From positions 1,476,677 through 1,540,676 of the forward strand of contig NZ_JAGIAV010000004.1 in NCBI RefSeq assembly GCF_017744675.1: 64,000 nucleotides of DNA. Direction: 5' to 3'. The notes under the pieces are model-generated. The model was given only the letters and a program-made list of their open reading frames with translations, had not been told where the DNA came from and made no database searches. Within the stretch, counting starts at the first letter, position 1; each line of letters opens with the position of its first letter. The stretch comes from Flavobacterium sp. (GTDB lineage Bacteria; Bacteroidota; Bacteroidia; Flavobacteriales; Flavobacteriaceae). The position numbers and the translations under genes are program-made. Positions 26,786-34,193 of this stretch are shown here, piece after piece.

Positions 26786-26816
26786 TCCCGTTTCTTAATT
26801 GAGGCGGGATTTTTTT
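26786..26816 (+). terminator. Terminator of lysA
   Basis: TCCCGTTTC (26786) pairs with GAGGCGGGA (26801), including two G-U pairs, and is followed by TTTTTTT. Confidence 0.75.
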
Positions 26817-26866
26817 ATTGTAGATTTCTGATTTTAGATTTTTAGATTGTTTGCTACACTTTGTCA

Positions 26867-27010
26867 GGCTGAGCGAAGTCGAAGCCCACGCAAAGTAACC
26901 ACAAAGTTTGTCATTGCGAGGAACGAAGCAACCTCACTAGAAACTCTACAAAGATTGGCTTTTTATTACGGAGTTACTTATTAAGATTTGTCCTTACGTC
27001 GAAATGACAA
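26867..27010. repeat. Repeat element with mixed ends (TCATTGCGAGGAACGAAGC ... TACGTCGAAATGACAA)
   Basis: The left part matches the repeat TCATTGCGAGGAACG seen in inverse just before 51096. The right part matches one arm of the 104-bp palindrome near 61.8 kb. TGAGCGAAGTCGAAG at 26870 has a relative near 61.65 kb. This looks like a chimera or nested insertion of two repeat families. Nothing else is seen in the gap until 27139. Confidence 0.6.
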
Positions 27011-27138
27011 GATTGGAGATAATTGGAACTTTAAACTTTTGTCTAAATTAAATTCTAAAAGTCAAAAGATTAATTCCTGTCTGAAAAAACATATATTTGT
27101 TATTCAAAAAATAACGACAGTATTTCATTCAAAAAAAT

Positions 27139-27146
27139 TACCTTTG
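27139..27146 (+). promoter_or_regulatory. Retained -7 element of the degraded HTH gene
   Basis: TACCTTTG fits TAnnTTTG and lies 4 bp before the ATG of the remnant, so promoter and start survive although the gene is broken. Confidence 0.4.
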
Positions 27147-27150
27147 AAAT

Positions 27151-27277
27151 ATGAGCACAACAACTAAGACATATTCGGTAGAAATCACTTGATAAAGTTG
27201 TAGAACTTTACGAACGTTTGGTTCAAGCTGAAAAAGACAAAAACGAATATTTAGAAAAATTACTAAAAGGAAAATAA
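27151..27277 (+). pseudogene. Deletion scar of a small HTH (XRE-type) regulator
   Basis: An ATG (MSTTTKTYSVEIT, then stop) is followed in another frame by LDKVVELYERLVQAEKDKNE YLEKLLKGK and a stop at 27277 (two pieces of one tail). From general knowledge, this tail is the characteristic C-terminal coiled helix of a roughly 120-aa Bacteroidota HTH protein whose N-terminus starts MSTxTKxIHxGRNI. Here the HTH core is missing, so about 80 codons were lost. Promoter, ATG, stop and terminator remain. It sits just upstream of an intact HTH-pentapeptide gene. Confidence 0.6.
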
Positions 27278-27301
27278 TTCCTTCAAAAATAAAAATTTTG
27301 C

Positions 27302-27337
27302 AAAAGCACAACTATCTTATGATTTTGTGCTTTTTTT
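27302..27337 (+). terminator. Terminator behind the HTH remnant
   Basis: AAAAGCACAA (27302) pairs with TTGTGCTTTT (27325) around a 13-nt loop, followed by a T-run. Confidence 0.7.
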
Positions 27338-27410
27338 GTAACAGAAAAATAATCAGTTAAAAGAAATTGAGTTTAACAAAATGATCAAAAGCCACCACTG
27401 GTTGTCAATA

Positions 27411-27487
27411 ACAACTATAAGTAGCGTAATTACAACTATTGGTAGCTGACTTTATTTGTAAACAGGCAATGAGAAAATATAGCTTTG
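27411..27487 (+). promoter_or_regulatory. Promoter and tandem operator-like direct repeats of the HTH-pentapeptide gene
   Basis: ACAACTATnnGTAGC occurs at 27411-27425 and 27432-27446, a spacing of 21 bp (two helical turns). Just downstream are TTTG (27455-27458), a 21-bp spacer and TAGCTTTG (27480-27487). The repeats end 8 bp before the -33, a position suitable for an activator or an autoregulator. The ATG is 25 bp past the -7 element. Confidence 0.65.
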
Positions 27488-27512
27488 CAGTATCAAACTA
27501 AAAAAATTAATT

Positions 27513-28415
27513 ATGATGCTAAATTCAAAATCAATAGGCGATAAAATTGCTGCAGCTAGGAAGAAAAACAACCTTTCGCAAGCAGGTCTTGCACAACAAG
27601 TATCAATTAGTTCACAAGCAGTTGGAAAATGGGAAAGAGGCGAATCAATGCCGGACATTTCTACATTAAACCGGATTGCAGAAATTCTCGGTGTAGACTT
27701 AAACTATTTTTCCGAAACGTTCAAATCTAATATTTCAGAAAGCCAATTTGAAGCTCCAAAAAACGAATTTGCGGAAACTCCAACAACAAAACCTAAAACT
27801 AATTTAGGTTTAAATTGGAATATGTCCTCTGGAAACTGGGTTGATGCAGACTTTTCCGGGCTAAGTAATCTTAAGGACAAATTCAGTACTTCAAATATGA
27901 AGAATTGTAAACTAATTGGTTCCGATTTGTCGAACTTAATACTTAAATCCAACAACATTCTAGGTTGCGATTTTTCAAATTCAGATTTAAGAAACAGTAA
28001 AATTCAGACTTCTAACTTAGACAAAAATCAGTTTATTGAATGTTTACTGATTGATGCAGAATTCTCTTCTAGTGAAATTAAAAACTGTAATTTTTCAAAG
28101 GCAAATTTTTCAGGGGTCGAATTAAGGACATCTGAACTTAAAAGATGTGTCCTAGAAAATGCCGTTTGGAACCTCTCAGCATTTAAATTATCTCATATTT
28201 CTGATGTGGTATTTAATGGCACAATAGAAGAATGTTCTTTTGAAAACTGCTCTTTTTCAAAAGTCACTTTTAAAAACGCAACAATTACAAATACTTTTTT
28301 TAAATCCAAAAAGCTAAAAGGCATTCAATTTATTGACTGTCAGGCTGACCGCATAACTTATGAATTTCTTAAAAACGGAAAAGCTGATTTAACTGGACTA
28401 ACTTTGTTAACATAA
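27513..28415 (+). CDS. HTH (XRE) regulator fused to a pentapeptide-repeat-like domain
   Basis: This 300-aa protein has an N-terminal XRE/Cro helix-turn-helix (about 7-62: IGDKIAAARKKNNLSQAGLA, VSISSQAVGKWERGESMPD). A linker rich in Thr, Pro and Lys follows. The C-terminal domain (about 105-290) is of pentapeptide-repeat type with xN/DFS-like turns (NWVDADFSGLSNL, CDFSNSDLRNSKI, CNFSKANFSGVEL, CSFENCSFSKVTF). Pentapeptide repeats form a right-handed beta-helix used for protein contacts or DNA mimicry. Fusing this to a DNA-binding domain is uncommon and suggests a sensor or self-inhibiting regulator. No target gene is adjacent apart from itself. Confidence 0.8.
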   Translation: MMLNSKSIGDKIAAARKKNNLSQAGLAQQVSISSQAVGKWERGESMPDISTLNRIAEILGVDLNYFSETFKSNISESQFEAPKNEFAETPTTKPKTNLGLNWNMSSGNWVDADFSGLSNLKDKFSTSNMKNCKLIGSDLSNLILKSNNILGCDFSNSDLRNSKIQTSNLDKNQFIECLLIDAEFSSSEIKNCNFSKANFSGVELRTSELKRCVLENAVWNLSAFKLSHISDVVFNGTIEECSFENCSFSKVTFKNATITNTFFKSKKLKGIQFIDCQADRITYEFLKNGKADLTGLTLLT

Positions 28416-28423
28416 ATCTATGT

Positions 28424-28448
28424 TTGCGTGAATTTCACGTTCACGCAA
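28424..28448. terminator. Hairpin after the HTH-pentapeptide gene
   Basis: TTGCGTGAA and TTCACGCAA form a perfect 9-bp stem with a 7-nt loop 9 bp past the stop. The tail is only moderately T-rich, so termination is likely but not certain. Confidence 0.5.
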
Positions 28449-28544
28449 GCTTATTTATAAATCTTTCTATTCTTCATCAAAATCAAGTTTAACAGACTCA
28501 AATAAAAATTCTATTTTAGCATACCAAATCAAACCCCAAAATAA

Positions 28545-28997
28545 ATGAAACCTACAATTTTCCTATTTACACTATTCCTATTATTTGCAACTAATTCATT
28601 TAGCCAAACCATTGCTGATTTAAAACTAAAACCAAAAGAAATCCCGAAAGGTGGTTATATGGTAAGCGACGGAAATATTTGCATTACGCCGCAAGCTTGT
28701 AGTTTTTATAATGATATTGAAACCTACAGTAACATTGTTGGAACCATAAAAAGTAAAGCTATTCAGAGTTTTAAAAGCAAAGCAGATCGTGGTTCCATTA
28801 TGTATTTTGAATTCGATCACGTTTTTAAAGGCGATCGCTTCCTGCAAGGTTTGCTTTGGGGTAAAGCAGGTGAGCCAACGGATGAGCATCCGGAAGAATA
28901 TGTTGTAAAAGGAAAATTTCTAATCATTTGGAGTTTAAAGGCAGATAGTCCGCTAAAAGAAAAATCGGAAACCAAAATAGAAACGCTTTTGCCATAA
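28545..28997 (+). CDS. Secreted hypothetical protein, 150 aa
   Basis: A clean Sec signal peptide (MKPTIFLFTLFLLFATNSFSQ) precedes a mature domain of about 129 residues that I do not recognise. It contains two Cys close together (GNICITPQAC), which could form a disulfide in the periplasm, and ends with a Lys/Glu-rich tail. The next gene starts 26 bp downstream, so the two may be cotranscribed. Confidence 0.7.
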   Translation: MKPTIFLFTLFLLFATNSFSQTIADLKLKPKEIPKGGYMVSDGNICITPQACSFYNDIETYSNIVGTIKSKAIQSFKSKADRGSIMYFEFDHVFKGDRFLQGLLWGKAGEPTDEHPEEYVVKGKFLIIWSLKADSPLKEKSETKIETLLP

Positions 28998-29023
28998 AAT
29001 AAACTTAGATAACGCTGCAAAAC

Positions 29024-29485
29024 ATGACCAAAACATACAGACAAGGAGCTATTGGCGCTATACTTGATGAATACGAAAGAGCGATTTTAGATTTAAGTAA
29101 AACAATCTCATCTTTTAATGACACAGCAATTACAGCAACAATCAATGATGTATCAGTTCAATCGATACTCGCGCATGTAGTTCGTTCAGGATATGCTTAT
29201 GCTTTGTACATTCAAAAATTGTTGGGAGAGCAAAATAACATTCCAGATCTTGTATATAGAAAGACTGTTTCCGAATATCAAAATGATCTAACTGCATTTT
29301 TTATTTTCACTGAAAATATGCTTGAAAATTTTAGCGATAATCAATTGGAAGAATGCAACAACGAGAAGAAAATAACAACTTCTTGGGGACAAGTTTATGA
29401 TATTGAACAAATGATGGAACATGCAATTGTACATGTCTTACGTCATAGAAGGCAAATTGAAAAATTCAAAAGTACACTTTCCTAA
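29024..29485 (+). CDS. DinB-like protein
   Basis: This 153-aa protein has the DinB/YfiT four-helix pattern: YRQGAIGAILDEYERAI at the N-terminus, SILAHVVRSGYAYALYI with the first His, and EHAIVHVLRHRRQIEKF near the C-terminus, supplying the two further His that normally complete the metal site. Activity is unknown. It is one of three DinB-like proteins in the window and is not closely similar to the other two. Confidence 0.75.
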   Translation: MTKTYRQGAIGAILDEYERAILDLSKTISSFNDTAITATINDVSVQSILAHVVRSGYAYALYIQKLLGEQNNIPDLVYRKTVSEYQNDLTAFFIFTENMLENFSDNQLEECNNEKKITTSWGQVYDIEQMMEHAIVHVLRHRRQIEKFKSTLS

Positions 29486-29596
29486 ATAATCAAAAAAGTT
29501 TGTTAATCTTAATTCTATGAAGTTCATATACTTCATCTGGCATTCATCATTTAATAGTATTTTCGCGTATAAAAAAATCATCATAAAAATATCAAA

Positions 29597-29962
29597 ATGA
29601 AACCACAAATACGAATTCTAATTTATTCCATTCTCTTCTTTTTATATCTTACTTCTACACATTTACTACTTGAATTAAACGAAAAATTTAAAGGTGATCC
29701 GTTTGTAACTTTAGGAGCTGGTTTCGGTATTTTGAACCTTATTTATGCCTTTACAGCACTGAAATGGAAACCTTTGCTTAATGCACTTTGTGCTATTGGA
29801 ATTGCTGCTTTAGCCATGTTTTTGGCTTTACAATTTACCAATTTGCATCTGTTTGTCAATTATGATCCGTATCAAGTTAAAACTGCCATTTTTGCCAATG
29901 CTGTTTTCTCTATTATTTTTTGGGAGATTGTGTATCAGGTAAAAATTAGAAAACAAAAATAA
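29597..29962 (+). CDS. Small membrane protein, four predicted helices
   Basis: This 121-aa protein has helices at about 7-27, 40-57, 60-85 and 95-115 and a basic tail (YQVKIRKQK). I do not recognise a family. There is no close partner; a 125-bp repeat element begins 7 bp after the stop. Confidence 0.65.
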   Translation: MKPQIRILIYSILFFLYLTSTHLLLELNEKFKGDPFVTLGAGFGILNLIYAFTALKWKPLLNALCAIGIAALAMFLALQFTNLHLFVNYDPYQVKTAIFANAVFSIIFWEIVYQVKIRKQK

Positions 29963-29968
29963 TATTTC

Positions 29969-30093
29969 AATTGCCTCCAGCTTTAGCTGGAGTTTTATAT
30001 AAAGTCTCAAAAAGGGCTGTAGCCAAATCGTTTTTTGGGCTAAAGCCTTTTTTAATATCAATAGTATACCTCCAACTAAAGCTGGAGGCAATT
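29969..30093. repeat. 125-bp MITE-like element with 24-bp terminal inverted repeats
   Basis: The left end begins AATTGCCTCCAGCTTTAGCT and the right end is its inverse with one mismatch, finishing AGCTGGAGGCAATT. The interior has another stem, GGGCTgTAGCC versus GGGCTAAAGCC. A compact single-hairpin relative is at 50116-50143. No target-site duplication is obvious and no coding capacity is present. Confidence 0.75.
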
Positions 30094-30194
30094 CATAAAA
30101 TGATTTAAAGTATGCCATTCAATAATTCATAAAGCTATATATTTTCGTACGTAATTTTTTATATTAGCGCTTTAAAATTTTATCTAAGCCTAAT

Positions 30195-30746
30195 ATGAAA
30201 ATAAGAACTCTACTCCTTTTATCTGTACTTACTATTTCTTGTAAAAAAGAAACAAAAACAGAAATTCCTAAAATTAATCCGAAAGATTCTTTGGAAGTAA
30301 CTGAAAAGAAAGAACCAAAAACGCAAAAAGCAGATACAACTGTACTTTCGACCAAACATAAAATCAACAGAATTTTGTGTGATTTGGATGGAGATAATTT
30401 AGACGAAATAGTAGAAATTTTCAGAAGTACAAAAAATGGTAAAAGCGGTCTAAAAATCACTTTCGGAAATGGAAAAAGAACAGATTATCTAGGTTTTGGA
30501 AAAAATGTTTTAGGTCAAGGATTTGACGAAATGGACTGGGTCGGGAAATTTGAGAAAGCACCAAAAGGAGAAATTGTCTGGAACAATGTAAACGATGACG
30601 GTGAAATTATGGGCGAAGAAGAAGTTAAAGAAGAAGATAAAATAAAACTTCCAGATGATGGTTTTTTTATTCATGCGGAAGAAAGCTGTGGAGGCGGAAT
30701 TATTTATCTAAAAAACGGAAAATACGAGTGGATTCAGCAGGAATGA
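30195..30746 (+). CDS. Lipoprotein with an acidic DxDxDN calcium-type motif
   Basis: This 183-aa lipoprotein has the leader MKIRTLLLLSVLTISCKK with lipidation at Cys16. A charged linker follows, then a folded part with CDLDGDNLDEIVEIFRS, which matches the D-x-D-x-D-x-x-D-E loop of FG-GAP/EF-hand-like calcium sites. The C-terminal part contains ESCGGGIIYLKNGKYEW. It heads a run with the DinB-like gene (32 bp) and the DUF2314 gene. Function unknown. Confidence 0.75.
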   Translation: MKIRTLLLLSVLTISCKKETKTEIPKINPKDSLEVTEKKEPKTQKADTTVLSTKHKINRILCDLDGDNLDEIVEIFRSTKNGKSGLKITFGNGKRTDYLGFGKNVLGQGFDEMDWVGKFEKAPKGEIVWNNVNDDGEIMGEEEVKEEDKIKLPDDGFFIHAEESCGGGIIYLKNGKYEWIQQE

Positions 30747-30778
30747 GTTCATAAATATAAACTCTTAAATTATTGAAT

Positions 30779-31252
30779 ATGAAAAGTACAACCGAAATTG
30801 CAAATCGTTTTAGAGAAGTTATTTTAAACGGAACTTGGATTGCCAATACCAATTTTAAAGATCAGCTCGAAAATCTAGATTGGAAAATTGCTGTTACTCC
30901 CATTCAGAATTTAAATACAATTGCGGCTCTGGCACAGCATATTCATTATTACATCGTCGGAATCAATCAGGTTTTTAAAGATGGATCTTTGGAAATAAAA
31001 GATAAATTTAGTTTTGATTTTCCGCCCATTCAATCTCAAGAACAGTGGAACGCTTTTCTAACTCAATTTTGGAATGACGCCGAAGAATTTGCTTCTTTAG
31101 TAGAACAAATGTCCGACGAAAAACTCGATGATGTATTTGTAGATATAAAATACGGAACTTATAAAAGAAATATCGAAGCTATGATTGAGCATAGCTATTA
31201 TCATTTAGGACAGGTTGTCTTGCTTAAAAAACAATTAACAACTACCACTTAA
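30779..31252 (+). CDS. DinB-like (DUF1572-type) protein
   Basis: This protein of about 157 aa is similar in layout to the one at 5.5 kb: TIAALAQHIHYYIVGINQVF in the first half and the terminal motif EHSYYHLGQVVLLKKQL with metal-type His residues. I use the ATG at 30779 rather than a TTG two codons earlier. It lies between two lipoprotein genes. A role in small-molecule modification is possible but not shown. Confidence 0.8.
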   Translation: MKSTTEIANRFREVILNGTWIANTNFKDQLENLDWKIAVTPIQNLNTIAALAQHIHYYIVGINQVFKDGSLEIKDKFSFDFPPIQSQEQWNAFLTQFWNDAEEFASLVEQMSDEKLDDVFVDIKYGTYKRNIEAMIEHSYYHLGQVVLLKKQLTTTT

Positions 31253-31266
31253 TACACCATACAATA

Positions 31267-31755
31267 ATAAAAACAAACTTTTTACTCTTAATAAGCTTTC
31301 TTTGTCTAATGAGCTGTAAAGATTCTAATAAAATAGAAAGAGAAGGCGAACCAACAATTTACAACGTAGAAAGTGAAGATGCAGAAATGAATGCGGCAAT
31401 TTTAGAAGCAAACGAAACACTAGATCAATTCAATAAAGGATTGTCTAATGCTAATGCTGATAGCCATTCTTTAAAAGTTAAGTTTTCTAATTCGGAAGGC
31501 ATAGAACATATGTGGATTGGAGAAATTAAGTATAAAGACGGAAATTATTCTGGAATTTTAAACAGTGATCCTGAATACATTACAGAATATAAAGCAGGAG
31601 ACAAAATCGATATTGAAACTTCTAAAATTAGTGATTGGATGTATCTTATAAATGGAAAGCTTTATGGAGGTTATACCATACGAGTTTTAAGAGACCGAAT
31701 GAGCGAAGAAGAACGAAAAGCATTTGATGAAGAAAGTGGTATGCTGATAGATTAA
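31267..31755 (+). CDS. DUF2314-type lipoprotein with apparent AUA start (first ATG at 31309)
   Basis: The first ATG (31309) would give MSCKDSNK, which keeps the lipobox Cys but loses the signal peptide. In frame upstream, with no stop, is a perfect leader, IKTNFLLLISFLCLMSC, beginning at an ATA (31267) 14 bp after the DinB stop. No ATG, GTG or TTG is available in frame there. So either AUA initiates, or a former ATG mutated. The mature part has HMWIGEIKYKDGNYSGILN and DWMYLINGKLYGGYTIRVLR, typical of DUF2314 (YegJ-like). Function unknown. Confidence 0.65.
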   Translation: MKTNFLLLISFLCLMSCKDSNKIEREGEPTIYNVESEDAEMNAAILEANETLDQFNKGLSNANADSHSLKVKFSNSEGIEHMWIGEIKYKDGNYSGILNSDPEYITEYKAGDKIDIETSKISDWMYLINGKLYGGYTIRVLRDRMSEEERKAFDEESGMLID

Positions 31756-31830
31756 ATTCGTTTCTAAACTTAAAAGCAGAAGAATTTACCCCTAATTTTC
31801 ATATTTCCTATAAAAAACAAAACTTCTAAT

Positions 31831-31890
31831 CTAGCCCCGATAGAGCCGATATCCTCGCAGAGATAAAGGCGAAAGCGGGACAGGTGCTTC
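31831..31890. repeat. Degenerate copy of the CTAGCCC...GCGGGA repeat
   Basis: It begins CTAGCCCCGATAGAGCCGAT and ends GCGGGACAGGTGCT. Better copies are at 50871-50953 and 61519-61599. The 232-bp gap holds no gene. Confidence 0.6.
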
Positions 31891-31987
31891 TTATGAAAAT
31901 CGCTTTTTCTGCTCCTTAAATAAATTAAAAAAAGGCATAGTTGTTGAATGTTAAAAAAGATATATTTACACCTTCAAAAAACAGACT

Positions 31988-33175
31988 ATGCAAAAAATTA
32001 CTTTTCTATTTTCTATATTGTTTTTAGCCTTCTCTTCTTGTGGGGTAAAGACAACACAATCAATGCTTAGCGACGGAAATTATGACGGTGCAATTGATCG
32101 CTCGGTCGAAGCGCTTCGTACCAAAAAAGATTCTAAAGGCAAACAAGATTACGTTTATTTACTAGAAGAAGCTTTTGCAAAAGCCAAAGACCGCGATCTT
32201 CGCGATTTGGAAATGCTGAACAAAGAGAATAATCCTGCCAATGCAGAGCGTATTTACAATACGTATTTACAGCTGAATAACCGTCAAGAAAAAATCAGAC
32301 CGCTTCTTCCGTTGTCTTTATTGAAACAGGGAAAAAATGCTTATTTTCCTTTTGATAATTATTCTACCGAGCTTGTAAACAGTAAAAATGCTCTTTCTAA
32401 ATATTTGTACGAAAACGCTTCTGCTCTTTTGAAATCGAAAAACAAAATGGATTTCAGAAAAGCATACGACGATTTTGCTTATTTGGAAAATATTAATCCA
32501 GGTTATAAAGACGCTAAAAAATTGATGGATGATGCCCTTTTTAAAGGAACTGATTTCGTAGATGTTTATGCAAAAAACGAAACAAATATGGTGATTCCGA
32601 AAATGCTTCAGGAAGATTTGCTGGATTTTAAAACTTACGGCTTAAATGATAAATGGACGGTTTATCATAGCGAAAGACAAAAAAATGTAAAGTATGATTA
32701 TAGTTTAATTCTTAGTTTCAAACAGATCGCTATTTCGCCAGAGCAGATTAAAGAGAAAGAATTTGTAAAGGAAAGACAGGTAAAAGATGGTGTAAAAACG
32801 CTTTTGGACAGCCGCGGAAGACCTGTAAAAGATAGTTTGGGCAAAGAGATAAAAGTAGATAATTACAGAACGCTTACCGCGACGGTATACGAATTTAGAC
32901 AATTTAAATCTTGCCTCGTAACAGCAAAAGTAGATTACATAGATTTAAAAACCAATCAGCTTGTACAGACTTTCCCGATAAGCAGTGAGTATGTTTTTGA
33001 GAATATTTATTCAACATATAAAGGAAATAGAGGGGCTTGCGATGATAATTATCTATCGTATTTTGACAGGCGAGCTGTTCCTTTTCCGAACAACGAACAA
33101 ATGGTTTTTGATACAGGAGAAGACCTAAAAGCCAAGCTTAAAGACATCATTGTAAAAAATAAATTTACAAGATAA
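31988..33175 (+). CDS. Lipoprotein with N-terminal helical-repeat region
   Basis: This 395-aa lipoprotein has the leader MQKITFLFSILFLAFSSC with lipidation at Cys18. It begins with TPR-like helices (MLSDGNYDGAIDRSVEALR, and NPANAERIYNTYLQLNNRQE near 80) and later MDFRKAYDDFAYLENINPGY. The C-terminal half is beta-rich (TVYHSERQKNVKYDYSLILS). I do not recognise a named family. A near-consensus promoter (TTG, 17 bp, TATATTTA) precedes it and a strong terminator follows, so it is monocistronic. Confidence 0.75.
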   Translation: MQKITFLFSILFLAFSSCGVKTTQSMLSDGNYDGAIDRSVEALRTKKDSKGKQDYVYLLEEAFAKAKDRDLRDLEMLNKENNPANAERIYNTYLQLNNRQEKIRPLLPLSLLKQGKNAYFPFDNYSTELVNSKNALSKYLYENASALLKSKNKMDFRKAYDDFAYLENINPGYKDAKKLMDDALFKGTDFVDVYAKNETNMVIPKMLQEDLLDFKTYGLNDKWTVYHSERQKNVKYDYSLILSFKQIAISPEQIKEKEFVKERQVKDGVKTLLDSRGRPVKDSLGKEIKVDNYRTLTATVYEFRQFKSCLVTAKVDYIDLKTNQLVQTFPISSEYVFENIYSTYKGNRGACDDNYLSYFDRRAVPFPNNEQMVFDTGEDLKAKLKDIIVKNKFTR

Positions 33176-33196
33176 TTCTACAATATAATTATAACG

Positions 33197-33226
33197 AAAG
33201 GACGCATCAAAAATGCGTCCTTTTTT
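33197..33226 (+). terminator. Terminator of the 31988 lipoprotein gene
   Basis: AAAGGACGCAT pairs with ATGCGTCCTTT around CAAAA, followed by a T-run, 22 bp past the stop. Confidence 0.85.
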
Positions 33227-33260
33227 GTTTAAATTCTTTTTCTGGAAAAAAAATCACATT

Positions 33261-33310
33261 TTTGAATTGCGCAACCAAAAAGTTGCGTATATTTGCAACT
33301 GATTAGTTGC
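33261..33310 (+). promoter_or_regulatory. Promoter with two GTTGC dyads, probable ArsR autoregulatory operator
   Basis: The -7 element TATATTTG (33288-33295) has TTG candidates at 33267 and 33262. Dyad 1, CGCAAC-N6-GTTGCG (33270-33287), fills the spacer. Dyad 2, GCAACT-GATT-AGTTGC (33295-33310), covers the likely start site. Four GTTGC half-sites around a promoter is the arrangement expected for a dimeric winged-helix repressor. The ATG of the ArsR gene is 18 bp further on. Confidence 0.7.
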
Positions 33311-33328
33311 GAATTTATATTCAAAAAG

Positions 33329-33655
33329 ATGAAAAGAGATATTTTTCAAGCTATTGCCGATCCGACTAGAAGAGCAATATTAGTTTTGATTTCCTCTACT
33401 GCATTAACACCAAATGCAATTGCAGAGCAGTTTCAAACTACAAGACAGGCCGTCTCTAAACACATTAAAATCTTAAATGAATGTGATTTATTGGAAGAAA
33501 AGAAATTGGGCAGAGAGATTTATTATCAGCTCAAAATTGAAAAAATGAAAGAAGTTGATCAATGGCTGGAGCAGTTTAAAGCAATTTGGGAACAGCGTTT
33601 TAGTCAATTGGATCAAGTATTACTAAACTTAAAAGCTAAAGAAAATGAAAACTGA
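33329..33655 (+). CDS. ArsR-family winged-helix regulator (SRPBCC-linked type)
   Basis: This 108-aa regulator has ArsR motifs: MKRDIFQAIADPTRRAILVL at the start, the recognition helix TTRQAVSKHIKIL, and the wing LGREIYYQL. The metal-binding ELCVCDL box is absent, as in the ArsR subgroup that pairs with SRPBCC (AHSA1) genes and senses no metal. I choose ATG 33329 because the upstream extension overlaps the promoter. The gene overlaps the next by 11 bp, so translation is coupled. Confidence 0.88.
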   Translation: MKRDIFQAIADPTRRAILVLISSTALTPNAIAEQFQTTRQAVSKHIKILNECDLLEEKKLGREIYYQLKIEKMKEVDQWLEQFKAIWEQRFSQLDQVLLNLKAKENEN

Positions 33656-34142
33656 TTTATTAATGAATTTTTCTGTAGACAAGGAAAATAAAACGGTAAA
33701 TGTAAAACGCGAATTCGACGCGCCATTGTCTAATGTGTGGTCTGCGTGGACAAAACCTGAAATTCTAGATTTATGGTGGGCGCCGGCTCCGTTTGTATCT
33801 AAAACCAAAATCATGGAATTTAAAGAAGGCGGAAGAAGACTTTACGCTATGGTTGGTCCAGACGGTACTGAACGCTGGAGTTATTTTGAATATTCTTCGA
33901 TTTCTCCTAAAACCAACTTTAAGCATTCAGCCACTTTTTCTGACGGAGAAGGAAATCCAAATTCTGAATTTGGAAGTTCGTACTGGGATATTTCTTTTTC
34001 TGAACAAGGCACTTCGACAATTGTTGATATTATGATCAAAAGAGACAGTTTTGAAGAACTGCAAAAAATAATTGAAATGGGCTTTAAAGAAGGTTTTACT
34101 TCTGCAATGCAAGGTTTGGATAAAATCTTAGCGGAGAAATAA
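33645..34142 (+). CDS. SRPBCC/AHSA1-domain protein, copy 1
   Basis: This 165-aa START-like protein has a hydrophobic ligand cavity fold. It contains VKREFDAPLSNVWSAWTKPE, LDLWWAPAPF, and the C-terminal helix EMGFKEGFTSAMQGLDKIL. It starts inside the ArsR gene and is 51 bp from a paralogue. Such proteins usually bind small hydrophobic molecules; some act with Hsp90-like chaperones. The ligand is unknown. Confidence 0.88.
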   Translation: MKTDLLMNFSVDKENKTVNVKREFDAPLSNVWSAWTKPEILDLWWAPAPFVSKTKIMEFKEGGRRLYAMVGPDGTERWSYFEYSSISPKTNFKHSATFSDGEGNPNSEFGSSYWDISFSEQGTSTIVDIMIKRDSFEELQKIIEMGFKEGFTSAMQGLDKILAEK

Positions 34143-34193
34143 AAGCTGCTTTAATTGAATTAACTATTTAACAAACTTTAAAATCTTAAGAAA

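Noticed and set aside
27139..28415. Toxin-antitoxin or defence island around the HTH genes
   Set aside because: No toxin-like, nuclease, NTPase or effector gene is adjacent; only regulators, lipoproteins and DinB-like proteins are seen.
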